Assembly: GCF_025717535.1 (NCBI RefSeq)
Contig: NZ_JAJIRO010000003.1
Location: 372,001-436,000, forward strand
Direction of reading: 5' to 3'
Length of the DNA stretch: 64,000 nucleotides
DNA from: Paucibacter sp. Y2R2-4
Lineage (GTDB): Bacteria > Pseudomonadota > Gammaproteobacteria > Burkholderiales > Burkholderiaceae_C
In this document: one piece after another, positions 33,670 to 42,412 of the stretch
Numbering within the stretch: the first letter of the stretch is position 1
Layout of the letters: the number at the start of each line of letters is the position of its first letter
Program-made: the position numbers and the translations under genes
Notes under the pieces: model-generated
Database searches by the model: none
Seen by the model: only the letters and a program-made list of their open reading frames with translations
Told to the model about the DNA's origin: nothing

Positions 33670-34113
33670 TCAGCGGCTCAGCAGGGCGACGGTTTGCGCG
33701 CCGCTTGTATCGCTGGGCTCTTTGAACTGAACTTCAAAGGCGTAGAGCTGGTTAACGCCGCTACCGTCCGAGCAGCTCAAATGGCGCATGGCTTTGAGGA
33801 TGGGCTGACGGTAACTTTCCGGGCCACCCCGGGTTGCGATGGAATTCACAAGATCGCCTTGCAGACGGAACTGAACATTGACCAGACCGGTTTCACCCTG
33901 TCGACTCCAGACTGGGGTGAGCGCTGCCTTCATGGCCCTCTCAATGCCGGGGCAGGCGCTGGCGACATTCAGCTTGGCGATGTCCGGGTTGGATTGCCCC
34001 GCAACTTCCACGCGATTCATGGTCACGGGTGACTCGGCGTGGGCGGCGCCCATGCTCAAAGTCATGGGCAAAAGGGCGGCAATAGCGAGCTTGGAAAAAG
34101 ACGTGCGGTTCAT
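33670..34113 (-). CDS. small periplasmic protein with a TonB C-terminal-like domain
   Basis: 147 residues. Signal peptide ends near residue 26 (GAAHAESP). The mature part GLVNVQFRLQGDLVNSIATR and QPILKAMRHLSC resembles a TonB_C domain but there is no N-terminal membrane anchor, so it is not a normal TonB energy transducer. Cysteines C54 and C113 may pair. Role unknown. It converges with the DUF2332 gene. The 219 bases upstream show no clear regulatory structure. Confidence 0.62.
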   Translation of the reverse strand: MNRTSFSKLAIAALLPMTLSMGAAHAESPVTMNRVEVAGQSNPDIAKLNVASACPGIERAMKAALTPVWSRQGETGLVNVQFRLQGDLVNSIATRGGPESYRQPILKAMRHLSCSDGSGVNQLYAFEVQFKEPSDTSGAQTVALLSR

Positions 34114-34332
34114 GAGTTACTCCTAGTGTTCATCGGGCCAAGATGCAACCGCTTCCGCTCCCTTTGTTTGGCGTGAAACAGTGCTGATCTGGGTTCAGAA
34201 TAGGAGTCGCCGTCGCTCGAACCAAGCCTCAGAAGACCAACGTCGGTTTTTGTGCGATGAGAAGCTGGAATCAGCGACGAACTGCGGAAAGACCTTAAGG
34301 GTTTGCACCCGAGTCTTGAGCAGGAATGGCCT

Positions 34333-35925
34333 TCAGGCCAGCGTGTAGGCGGCGCGCGGCCCTTCGCGGCCGAGTGCGTCCAGTGCCGAAACGACCATGA
34401 CTTCCAGCTCAGGCGCAGCGATCAAGAGCTCGCTGCCGCTGCTGAACACCCAGCCGGAGCCGGCATAGCGCAGCCAGACGGCATAGCGTTGCAGTCCGAC
34501 TTTGCCTTCAGAAGGCTTGCCAAGCTGCAAGGCATAACTTTCGACATAGGCGGTGCGGCTCAGCTGCACCAAGGGGAGCACCTCTGAGGCTTGCGCAGCG
34601 CCGGTACCCAGCCAGGGCGTCGCGGGCACCAAGGCCGGCGTCGCATAAGGCCCGGCCTGCAAGGCCTCGCTGATGCCGCGCCGGTTCTGCTTCAAGGCCA
34701 CCATGCTGAAGTGCAGATGACCGATGCTGGGCTTGCGTGGGCGCAGCTCGCGGCTCAGCGCAATCTGGTTCAGGATTTCTTCACTGGGCCAGCTGTCCGG
34801 CTTGTCGGTGATCTTGCTGGTGAACAGGCCCGGCCAGATGTGGCGTTGCAGCGGGTTCTGGGCCTGCCAATAGTCACGCAGCACTTCAAAGGCTTGGGCT
34901 TTTTGCGCAATTGGCCAGTACAGCTGAGGCGCCAGATAGTCCAACCAGCCTTCGGCCAGCCAACGCTCTACGTCGGCATACAGCTTGTCGTACTGGCTGA
35001 AGCCGGCAATGCCGGGCGGGCGCAAGCTCGGCTTGCCCAGGCCGAAAGGGCTGATGCCAAAGCGCACGCTCGGCTTGGTGGCGCGGATCAATTGAGACAT
35101 GCGCTGCACCAATTGATCGACGTTCTGGCGCCGCCAATCGTGGCGCTTGAGCAGGCCGCCGGCTTGCACATAACGTTGCCACGCAGGCTCATCGGGGAAG
35201 TCGAGCTCCTGCTTGCTCTGCGGGTCTTGCACCGGGTAGGGGTAGAAGTAGTCGTCGATGTGCACCGCATCGATGTCATAGCGCTGCAGTACATCTTGAA
35301 TGACGGCCAGCGTGTGATCGGCTGCGGCCGGCTCGCCAGGGTCGATCCAGAGCTGGTCCCCGTAACGCTTCACCCATTGCGGCTGGCTGCGGCTGAGATG
35401 GCGGGCGTCGGTGTTCGAGGCGGCATGGCTTTGCCGTGCCCGGAAGGGGTTGAACCAGGCATGCAGCTCCAGCCCACGGCGATGCGCCTCTTCCACCCAG
35501 AAGCTCAGCGGGTCGTAAAAAGGCTCCGGCGCCTGGCCCTGCTTGCCGCTCAGGTATTCGCTCCAGGGCTCCAGCGTCGAGGTGTAGAGCGCATCGGCGC
35601 TGGTGCGCACCTGCAGGACGATGGCATTGAGCTTGAGGGCGGCCGCTTGGTCCAGCAGAGCGAGGGCTTCGGCTTGCTGCGCGGCGCTGCTCAGGCCTTT
35701 GCGGCTGGGCCAGTCGATATTGGCGACGGTGGCCACCCAGGCGGCGCGGAATTCGCGGGGGGCCGGTGGGGCCGAGTCAGCCAACTCAGGTGCGGGTTTG
35801 AGTCGCAGCAAATCACCCGGCTCGCCGCTCCTGGGCTTGAGTGTTTGGGTGGCGTTGCTGCACGCGGCCAGCCCCAAGAGGCTGCCGCTGCTGCCGATCA
35901 AGAAACGCCGCCGCGCCGAGCTCAT
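34333..35925 (-). CDS. GHL10-family glycosyl hydrolase lipoprotein (DigH/YddW-type)
   Basis: 530 residues. The N terminus has RRRFLIGSSGSLLGLAAC: a twin-arginine-like start and lipobox LAAC (C22), suggesting an outer-membrane lipoprotein. The catalytic TIM-barrel of GHL10 begins RAAWVATVANIDWPSRKGLS, with LQVRTSADALY, HAWFNPFRARQSHA and the putative acid pair in AVHIDDYFYPYP. E. coli DigH (YddW) of this family cleaves denuded peptidoglycan strands at the septum. The ATG overlaps the stop of the AmpG-like permease gene, so export of cleavage and import of fragments may be linked. Confidence 0.87.
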   Translation of the reverse strand: MSSARRRFLIGSSGSLLGLAACSNATQTLKPRSGEPGDLLRLKPAPELADSAPPAPREFRAAWVATVANIDWPSRKGLSSAAQQAEALALLDQAAALKLNAIVLQVRTSADALYTSTLEPWSEYLSGKQGQAPEPFYDPLSFWVEEAHRRGLELHAWFNPFRARQSHAASNTDARHLSRSQPQWVKRYGDQLWIDPGEPAAADHTLAVIQDVLQRYDIDAVHIDDYFYPYPVQDPQSKQELDFPDEPAWQRYVQAGGLLKRHDWRRQNVDQLVQRMSQLIRATKPSVRFGISPFGLGKPSLRPPGIAGFSQYDKLYADVERWLAEGWLDYLAPQLYWPIAQKAQAFEVLRDYWQAQNPLQRHIWPGLFTSKITDKPDSWPSEEILNQIALSRELRPRKPSIGHLHFSMVALKQNRRGISEALQAGPYATPALVPATPWLGTGAAQASEVLPLVQLSRTAYVESYALQLGKPSEGKVGLQRYAVWLRYAGSGWVFSSGSELLIAAPELEVMVVSALDALGREGPRAAYTLA

Positions 35926-37217
35926 GCCGGATCTTCCTTCTTGCCGAACTCGGCCGGCACGCGAATCAAGGCCGTCATCGCCAGCGAAGGCAGCGTGGCC
36001 ACGAGCACCCAAGCGAAGAACAGGGTGTAGCCCAGTTGCTGCTGCAGCCAGCCGCTCCACATACCCGGCACCATCATGCCCAGGGCCATGAAGCCGGTGC
36101 AGATGGCGTAGTGCGCCGTCTTGTGCGGGCCATCGGCCACCAAAATCATGTACATCAAATAGGCGGTGAAGCCCAGGCCGTAGCCGAACTGCTCGACCGC
36201 CAGGCCGGCACTGATCAAGGCCAGATGGCCCGGCATGGTCAGGGCCAGCAGCAAGAAGATGACGTTCGGCACATGCATGGCCAAGACCAAAGGCCAGAGC
36301 GCCCGTTTGAGGCCGACGCGCGAGATGATCCAGCCGCCCAAGAGTCCGCCCAGCGTCAGCGCGATCAGGCCCACCGTGCCATAAGCAATGCCCACCTGTT
36401 TGGTGCTCAGGGCCAGGCCGCCTTGTTCGGCGCTGTCGAGCAAAAAGGGCGTGGCCAGTTTCAGCAACTGCGCTTCTGGAAAACGGTAGAGCAGCAAGAA
36501 GCCGATGCTGATGCTGATGCCCGGCTTGCGGAAGAACTCGGCGAAGACGCGCAAGAACTCAGTCATCAGCCCGCCCGCCGCACGTCGGCCCGCGCCGGGG
36601 GTATCGGCTGTCGGGCGTGGCAGCAGGGCCAAATGGAAGCAGCCCAGCAAGACAAAGGCGGCGGCCATCAGCCCGAAGACCAAGGACCAAGCGGTTTGCA
36701 CGCTGCCGCTGCGTTCTTGCAGTTCACCGGCCAGATAGACCAGGCCGCCTTGGCCGCCAATATTGGCCAAACGATAAAAGGTGGAGCGCACGCCGACAAA
36801 AGCCGCCTGGCTGCGCTGCGGTAAGGCCAGCAAATAGAAGCCATCGGCCGCGATGTCATGCGAGGCCGAGGCAAAAGCCATCAGCCAAAACACCGCCAGC
36901 GTCATCTGAAAAGCCTTGGGGCCGGGAATGGTCAGCGCCACCAGGGCCAGGGCCGCGCCGATCAAGAACTGCAGGGCCCAAATCCAAGCGCGCTTGGTGT
37001 GGAACAGCTCGACCAGTGGCGACCACAGCGGCTTGATCACCCAGGGCAGATAGAGCCAGCTGGTGTAGAGCGCGATATCGGTATTCGACAGCCCCAGGTT
37101 CTTGTACATGATGACCGACAGCGTCATCACCACCACATAGGGCAGGCCTTGCGCAAAGTAGAGCGAGGGCACCCAGGCCCAAGGGTTGCGGCTGAGGGAA
37201 GAAGAGGAGTCGGACAT
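35922..37217 (-). CDS. AmpG-like MFS permease coupled to a GHL10 hydrolase
   Basis: 431 residues and 12 membrane segments. The N terminus (WVPSLYFAQGLPYVVVMTLSV) and SHDIAADGFYLLALPQRSQA match the AmpG group, which imports anhydromuropeptides for recycling; other members carry different solutes, so the substrate is inferred. It is shorter than Pseudomonas AmpG but has the typical motif pattern. Its stop overlaps the start of the DigH-type hydrolase. The upstream 240 bases are shared with the divergent bufferin gene. Confidence 0.85.
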   Translation of the reverse strand: MSDSSSSLSRNPWAWVPSLYFAQGLPYVVVMTLSVIMYKNLGLSNTDIALYTSWLYLPWVIKPLWSPLVELFHTKRAWIWALQFLIGAALALVALTIPGPKAFQMTLAVFWLMAFASASHDIAADGFYLLALPQRSQAAFVGVRSTFYRLANIGGQGGLVYLAGELQERSGSVQTAWSLVFGLMAAAFVLLGCFHLALLPRPTADTPGAGRRAAGGLMTEFLRVFAEFFRKPGISISIGFLLLYRFPEAQLLKLATPFLLDSAEQGGLALSTKQVGIAYGTVGLIALTLGGLLGGWIISRVGLKRALWPLVLAMHVPNVIFLLLALTMPGHLALISAGLAVEQFGYGLGFTAYLMYMILVADGPHKTAHYAICTGFMALGMMVPGMWSGWLQQQLGYTLFFAWVLVATLPSLAMTALIRVPAEFGKKEDPA

Positions 37218-37458
37218 GCGCAGGCGGTGGCTAGGAGCGTAAGACGGATGGAACCGAAGTGGCGGCGAGGGCCGTGCGACTGTAGCGCGCCGCTTGCTTG
37301 AAAATTTTTTGCATGGCCTTGTAAGTTTGCGCGTGCTGGCGGCGACTGAAGTGAGCAGGTCCATGGGTCTATCGGTTCATCGATCAGATGGCCGGATCTG
37401 CAGCAGTCACACCGTGGCTGTGAACTCAAACGATTCATCACCTTTTCAGGAGCATTCC

Positions 37459-37716
37459 ATGCAAGCAACTTTCAAGACCGGCCTGAGCATCGCCGCCGCA
37501 GCCGCCGCCCTGTTCGCCACCACCGGCATCGCCACCGTGGCCCATGCGCAAGACGGCATGGTCAAGTGCAGCGGCACCAACAGCTGCAAAGGCACGTCGG
37601 AGTGCAAGACCGCCAAGAGCGAGTGCAAGGGCCACAACAGCTGCAAGGGCCAGGGCTGGGTCAGTGCCAAGACGGCCGCCGAGTGCACCAAGGCCGGCGG
37701 CAAGGTGGAGAAGTAA
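37459..37716 (+). CDS. bufA: bufferin precursor, BufA2-type periplasmic metallophore
   Basis: 85 residues. A signal peptide ends near residue 30 (VAHA). The mature 55 residues hold six cysteines (37, 43, 49, 56, 62, 76) in a Lys- and Gly-rich frame with repeated NSCKG units, the pattern of BufA2 bufferins. Bufferins are ribosomal peptides whose cysteines are modified by a DUF692/MNIO enzyme and that buffer copper outside the cytoplasm. AGGAG is seven bases from the ATG. The modifying genes lie directly downstream after a stem-loop. The exact modified residues cannot be read from sequence. Confidence 0.87.
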   Translation: MQATFKTGLSIAAAAAALFATTGIATVAHAQDGMVKCSGTNSCKGTSECKTAKSECKGHNSCKGQGWVSAKTAAECTKAGGKVEK

Positions 37717-37734
37717 AAAAAGCTCAGCGGCCCG

Positions 37735-37769
37735 GGAGGGTTGGCAAGGTTCAGACTTGCCGACCCTCC
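37735..37769 (+). promoter_or_regulatory. intercistronic stem-loop between bufA and bufB
   Basis: A 14-bp stem (GGAGGGTTGGCAAG / CTTGCCGACCCTCC, one U-G pair in RNA) with a 7-base loop. It is 18 bases after the bufA stop, without a U run, so it should act as a partial terminator or 3' stabiliser that raises precursor over enzyme expression. Confidence 0.8.
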
Positions 37770-37806
37770 GAGCCCCTTGTATTCAAAGCAGACTAGGGAG
37801 ACTCCC

Positions 37807-38736
37807 GTGCCCACCCGTTCTTTGCAAGGCTTTGGACTCGGACTCAGAACCGAGCACTATGCGGATATTGCCGATCCTCTCGCGCCTTTGCCGGCCGCAT
37901 TGCGTCCGGATTGGCTGGAGGTGATCTCTGAAAACTATCTGGTGGCCGGCGGCAAGCCCTTGCAGCATCTGCTGCGCATTCGCCGCGATTACCCCATGGT
38001 CATGCATGGGGTTTCGATGTCGATCGGCAGCACCGATTCTTTGAACCTTGCCTATCTGCACGAGCTGAAGGATTTGGCCGACCGGGTGGAGCCGGCCTGG
38101 GTCTCCGACCATTTGTGTTGGACCGGGGTGGATCACCGCAATCTGCACGATCTCTTGCCCATGCCCTATACCGCGGCGGCCTTGCAGCATCTGCTGCCGC
38201 GCATCGATCAGGTGCAAACGCTCTTACAGCGGCCGCTGGTTTTGGAGAACGTGTCCAGCTATGTTCGCTTTGCTGCTGATGAAATGAGCGAAGCCGAGTT
38301 CGTGGTCGAACTGCTGCGCCGCAGCGGTTGTTACCTGCTGCTGGATGTCAACAACGTCTACGTTTCCAGTCGCAACCACGGCTTCGACGCGCGCGACTAC
38401 ATCGACCGCTTGCCGCCAGAACAGATTGTGCAAATCCATCTGGCCGGCCATGAGGATCGGGGGGACTGCCTGGTCGACACGCATGATCACCCGGTCAGCG
38501 ATGCGGTCTGGCAGCTCTATTGCTACACCTTGATGCGCATCGGCGCGCGGCCGACCATGATCGAGCGAGATGACAAGATCCCGCCTTTGCTTGATTTGCT
38601 ACAAGAGCTGGATCAAGCCCGGCGGCTGACCCAGACGGTTTGCGGCAAGACCCCAAACCTGGCACGCGCCTCTCGACCCCTACGCCCTCTGCTTCCCTCA
38701 CAAAGGCCGGGTCAGCCCCTGGCCCTGCAGCCATGA
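37807..38736 (+). CDS. bufB: bufferin-modifying DUF692/MNIO-family iron enzyme
   Basis: 309 residues, TIM-barrel of the multinuclear non-haem iron oxidase family. Visible ligand motifs include HGVSMSIGS, SDHLCW, LENVSSY, DVNNVYVSSRNHG, HLAGHEDRG and DTHDHPV. MNIOs oxidise cysteine residues of a precursor peptide to heterocycles or thiol-derived groups with help from a DUF2063 partner. The GTG start has GGGAG six bases before it. It overlaps the next gene by ATGA, so enzyme and partner are made in equal amounts. Confidence 0.92.
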   Translation: MPTRSLQGFGLGLRTEHYADIADPLAPLPAALRPDWLEVISENYLVAGGKPLQHLLRIRRDYPMVMHGVSMSIGSTDSLNLAYLHELKDLADRVEPAWVSDHLCWTGVDHRNLHDLLPMPYTAAALQHLLPRIDQVQTLLQRPLVLENVSSYVRFAADEMSEAEFVVELLRRSGCYLLLDVNNVYVSSRNHGFDARDYIDRLPPEQIVQIHLAGHEDRGDCLVDTHDHPVSDAVWQLYCYTLMRIGARPTMIERDDKIPPLLDLLQELDQARRLTQTVCGKTPNLARASRPLRPLLPSQRPGQPLALQP

Positions 38737-39533
38737 GCGCCATGCCGGGCCTGGATCTGCTGCGCCAGCAGCAACAAGACTTGCAAGCTTTGATCCTGGG
38801 CCAGCCGTCTGCGCGTCGAGAGCGCCTGCTGGCGGGCGGCGCGCCATCCGTCTATCAAGAAGCTTATGGCGCGAGGCTGCTTTCTGCTTTGCGTGACAAC
38901 TACGCCGTGCTGCATCTGGCCATGGGCGCTGAGGCCTTCGATGCGCTGGGAAGCGCCTATCTGGCCGCACATCCTTCAAACCAGCCGTCTATCCGCTGGT
39001 TTGGCGATCAATTGGCGGCTTACATGAGCGGGCCTTTTGCTGAGCGCTTGCCGCATCCGGCCTTGGTGGACTTGGCGCGCATGGACTGGGCTTTGCGTGC
39101 GGCCTTTGACGGGCCCGACGCGGCGCCGATGACCCGGTCTCAGTTGGCCGCGCTCGCGCCGCAAGCCTGGGCCGCTTTGCAACTGCGGCTGCAGCCCACC
39201 GCACAAGTATTGAGCCTGGACTGGACGGTTGAACCCACTTACTTGGCTTTGAGTCGCAGTGAGATCGAGGGCCAGGGCGAAGCCCCCGAGCCGCAAGCCC
39301 TGAAACACGCCTTGTTGGTCTGGCGCGAGGGCGATGAAACCCGCTGGCGCTCGCTGGAGGCTTGGGAGGCCGAACTGCTGGTGGCCACGCATGCAAACAG
39401 CAGTTTTGCAGACTTGGGTGAGCTGGCGGCCCAGACCTTTGGCGCAGAGGCCGCAGCCGGCCAACTGGTGCAGGCCCTGCAGACCTGGGTGGCGCAGGGC
39501 TTGCTCGCAGAGCCAGAGCTCAGTGCTGCGTAG
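38733..39533 (+). CDS. bufC: DUF2063-family partner of the MNIO enzyme (BufC/HvfC type)
   Basis: 266 residues. The N-terminal ~95 residues match DUF2063 (QQDLQALILGQ, VYQEAYGARLLSALRDNYAVL, HPSNQPSIRWFGD). The C-terminal half is helical and variable, as in BufC/HvfC. This subunit recruits the precursor to the MNIO. It ends the operon: the next gene is a convergent lipoprotein three bases from its stop. A DoxX-like fourth gene (BufD type) often found in bufferin clusters is absent here. Confidence 0.9.
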   Translation: MSAMPGLDLLRQQQQDLQALILGQPSARRERLLAGGAPSVYQEAYGARLLSALRDNYAVLHLAMGAEAFDALGSAYLAAHPSNQPSIRWFGDQLAAYMSGPFAERLPHPALVDLARMDWALRAAFDGPDAAPMTRSQLAALAPQAWAALQLRLQPTAQVLSLDWTVEPTYLALSRSEIEGQGEAPEPQALKHALLVWREGDETRWRSLEAWEAELLVATHANSSFADLGELAAQTFGAEAAAGQLVQALQTWVAQGLLAEPELSAA

Positions 39534-39536
39534 AAC

Positions 39537-40439
39537 TCAGAGCCGCGCGTCGTAACTGGCTTTGTGTGTGGCGCTGCGCAAAGACTGGATCCAGCCCGAG
39601 CGATTCATGCCCGAGGCGGTGGTGCCGGTGATGCGGTGCGTCCAGTTGAAGGTCAGATCGCAGCTTTGCACCAGCGAGCTGTTGGGGCTGTTCGGGTTGT
39701 AATTCTTGCTGGCGTTGTTCAGCGCCAGATCCAGGTCCAGGGTGCTGATGCGGTAGCTGTTGCCATCGATGGTGTTGCCCAGAAACAGGTCATTGCTGTC
39801 GAAGCTGGTGCCGTCCGCTCGTTTGCAAAGCGCCGATACCAAGACCCCCATGCCGCTGCTCGCGGGCTGGCTCATTTGCACCTTGAAGGCGCCGGTGGAC
39901 CGAGCGATCACAGGCACGCCGCTGGGCGAGACCACGCTGAAAGGCTTTTGCATCGTGATGCTGCTGGTATAGACCTCGCCGCCACGATGAAAATTGACGA
40001 ACACGCTGGGCTGCTCGGTGGCATCAGCCAGTTTGCCTACATAGGTGATGCCCTTGCCGGTGTCGTCCGTCATGTCGACGCGCAGTGCGCCGATGCCGGC
40101 GGAGAGGCGGTCACTGCCGCTGCGGTAGACCACCGAGAAGGGGTTGTCCCCAAAACCCAGCCGCGATTCGATGCGCACCTGGCTCCCCTCTTGGGTGACT
40201 TTGTATTCGGGGCGAATGTCTTCAATGCGCAGCGTGTCCGACTGCTTGCAATTGCTGATGGCGCAGCCGGCGCTGTCAACGAAGTCGTTGATTTGATCTT
40301 GCAAGCCGCCGCCGCCACAGGCGCTGAGCATCAGGCTGCCGAGCAGGCTGAGGCCCAGGGCATGGGTTCGCAGTGTGGTCGATCGGGTCTGGCCGGTGGC
40401 GGGCAGTGCGCATGTCGGAGTCTTGTCGGTTGCGTCCAT
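39537..40439 (-). CDS. hypothetical lipoprotein
   Basis: 300 residues. The long N terminus leads to lipobox LMLSAC (C41) followed by a short Gly tract, as in surface lipoproteins. The rest is beta-rich with no known catalytic motif; four cysteines besides the lipid-bearing one (NCKQS, ALCKRADG and others) could form disulfides. The ATG has GGGAGA eight bases upstream and is preferred over an upstream ATG. It converges with bufC and is divergent from aqpZ. Confidence 0.68.
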   Translation of the reverse strand: MDATDKTPTCALPATGQTRSTTLRTHALGLSLLGSLMLSACGGGGLQDQINDFVDSAGCAISNCKQSDTLRIEDIRPEYKVTQEGSQVRIESRLGFGDNPFSVVYRSGSDRLSAGIGALRVDMTDDTGKGITYVGKLADATEQPSVFVNFHRGGEVYTSSITMQKPFSVVSPSGVPVIARSTGAFKVQMSQPASSGMGVLVSALCKRADGTSFDSNDLFLGNTIDGNSYRISTLDLDLALNNASKNYNPNSPNSSLVQSCDLTFNWTHRITGTTASGMNRSGWIQSLRSATHKASYDARL

Positions 40440-40717
40440 GTTGGGTTCTCCCTGTGGATAAGGCGGCGGGCGGGTGAGGACCTGAGCGCCAGGAATCGTG
40501 TCCCTTGTTATCAGCGCCGCCGCAGTGTCTCCGTTTGCAGGCTTTGTCTGTGCTGTGCTGCCGCGAGTGTTGAAAGCTGCGCCTCGGCGGCTCATCTGGC
40601 GCTACCTTTCTAGGGGTCAGTCCCCGCTTTCTGTGACATATTTCTCGGGCATCATGGCGTGCCGTCGCGCCGTTAGAGGACGGCCGGACGGTTTGACACA
40701 TCTAGAGAGGAAAAATA

Positions 40718-41407
40718 ATGAAAGCATTTGGCGCCGAGTTTCTGGGCACGTTTTGGTTGGTCCTGGGCGGCTGTGGCAGTGCCGTGTTGGCGGCTGCCTT
40801 CCCTGAGTTGGGCATTGGTTTCACCGGCGTGTCGCTGGCCTTCGGCTTGACCGTGCTGACCATGGCTTATGCCGTGGGTCATATCTCGGGCGGGCATTTC
40901 AACCCGGCCGTGTCGGTGGGTCTGTTCGTCGGCGGTCGTTTCCCGGCGTCCAAGCTGCTGCCCTATATCGTGGCTCAAGTGCTGGGTGGTCTGGCTGCCG
41001 GTGGCGTGCTCTACCTGATTGCCAGCGGCAAGGCCGGTTTTGATCTGGCCGGCGGCTTCGCTTCCAACGGCTTTGGCGAGCATTCGCCGGGCAAGTTCTC
41101 CATGCAGTCCGCGCTGATCATTGAAGTGGTGCTCACCGCCTTCTTCCTGATCGTCATTCTGGGCTCGACCGACAAGCGCGCGCCGGCCGGCTTTGCGCCC
41201 ATCGCCATCGGCCTGTGCCTGACGCTGATTCACCTGATCAGCATCCCCGTCACCAACACCTCGGTCAACCCGGCCCGCAGCACGGCCGTGGCCTTGTATG
41301 TGGGTGGTTGGGCTGTTGAGCAGTTGTGGCTGTTCTGGGTTGCGCCCATCGTCGGCGCCATCATCGGTGCGCTGGCCTACAAGTTTGTGGGCAGCAGCGA
41401 GCGCTGA
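40718..41407 (+). CDS. aqpZ: aquaporin Z
   Basis: 229 residues, six helices, two NPA motifs: FNPAVSV (N62) and [10 protein letters not shown] (N184). The arginine after the second NPA and narrow-pore residues are those of the water-specific AqpZ subgroup rather than glycerol facilitators. It controls rapid water flux across the inner membrane. It is followed by two hairpins, the second with a U run. Confidence 0.94.
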   Translation: MKAFGAEFLGTFWLVLGGCGSAVLAAAFPELGIGFTGVSLAFGLTVLTMAYAVGHISGGHFNPAVSVGLFVGGRFPASKLLPYIVAQVLGGLAAGGVLYLIASGKAGFDLAGGFASNGFGEHSPGKFSMQSALIIEVVLTAFFLIVILGSTDKRAPAGFAPIAIGLCLTLIHLISIPVTNTSVNPARSTAVALYVGGWAVEQLWLFWVAPIVGAIIGALAYKFVGSSER

Positions 41408-41424
41408 ACCCTCGACGGACTGAA

Positions 41425-41480
41425 GGGGCCGCTGCGTCGGCCCCTCACCTGGAGAAGCCGGCCTAGCGCCGGTTTTTTTG
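41425..41480 (+). terminator. tandem hairpins ending the aqpZ transcript
   Basis: GGGGCCG-N6-CGGCCCC (41425-41444) is followed by CCGGC-CTAGC-GCCGG and seven T. The second is a normal intrinsic terminator; the first may stabilise the mRNA end. Confidence 0.75.
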
Positions 41481-41563
41481 CGCTTTGGCTCGGGGTTTGC
41501 GGTGTTAGATTGACCGAACCCTTGTCGGCCGTCCTTGTCCGCCAGGGCTGGAGATCACCCATC

Positions 41564-42214
41564 ATGTTTTTCGACCTGCCGGATTTGTTAGGCCCCTACT
41601 TGCTGCCGCTGTTGATTGCGGTGCCGCTGGCCATTGTGGTGTTCATCATCAGCACCCGCCGTGGTGATGATCGCGATGTAGGCGCTGCACCTCCTGTGCC
41701 CAGCCGCCCAGCACTTCCAAAAGCTCAGGACCTTCCAGCCGTGCCGGTGGCTCCAGCTCAGGCGCCAGCGCCATTCGCCAATGAATCGGCTCCCGCTGTT
41801 CCCGCTGCCACCCAAGCCGAACCTGCAAAGCCTGCTCCTGCCGTGCTGCTGGTGGACGACTCCGCCGTGGCCCGCGCCAAGCTGGGCAAGTTGTTTGAAG
41901 GTGCCGGCTACCGCGTCACCCTGGCCAAGGACGGGCTGGAAGCGCTGGATCGTTTGGCCGAACAGCATTTCTCCGTCATGGTGACCGACCTGGAAATGCC
42001 CAATAAAGACGGCTTCGAGCTGATTGCCGATGTGCAAGGCAGCATGGCTACCGAAGACTTGCCCATCATCGCCATCACCGGCCATGACGAAATGCAAGCG
42101 CGCGTGCATCAGGTGCAAGGCCTCTACGGCATCTTCAAAAAGCCCTGGAACGACCGCGAGTTGCTCAAGCGTGTGGAGACGCTCTCCAACTTGAGGCCGG
42201 CTGCGCGGCAGTAA
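41564..42214 (+). CDS. membrane-tethered response regulator (receiver only)
   Basis: 216 residues. Residues ~8-30 are a membrane segment (LLGPYLLPLLIAVPLAIVVF), residues 35-88 are a Pro/Ala-rich linker, and 92-208 form a receiver domain with D98-D99, phospho-accepting D142 (VTDLEMP) and K192/K193 (FKKPW). No output domain follows. The start ATG has GGAG about 11 bases away and could be one of several, but the hydrophobic stretch is in frame either way. It likely works as a membrane-bound phosphate sink or a chemotaxis-like effector. No kinase is adjacent. Confidence 0.8.
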   Translation: MFFDLPDLLGPYLLPLLIAVPLAIVVFIISTRRGDDRDVGAAPPVPSRPALPKAQDLPAVPVAPAQAPAPFANESAPAVPAATQAEPAKPAPAVLLVDDSAVARAKLGKLFEGAGYRVTLAKDGLEALDRLAEQHFSVMVTDLEMPNKDGFELIADVQGSMATEDLPIIAITGHDEMQARVHQVQGLYGIFKKPWNDRELLKRVETLSNLRPAARQ

Positions 42215-42412
42215 ACCATTACTGCGACGGACGCTTCGCCGTAGCTCTGCACGCGTCCTTTCGCTCCTCATCGATGGCGGCCACACCGCCAAGCTCTGGT
42301 ACAAGCTCGAAGCTTGCGCGCAACATTGCGCAGAAGTGCGCGAGGCCAGCCATTCCCGCTCGATGCAAAGTCACATCTCGACTGAGCCGGCGGGCGTCAC
42401 CGGAGACATCGT

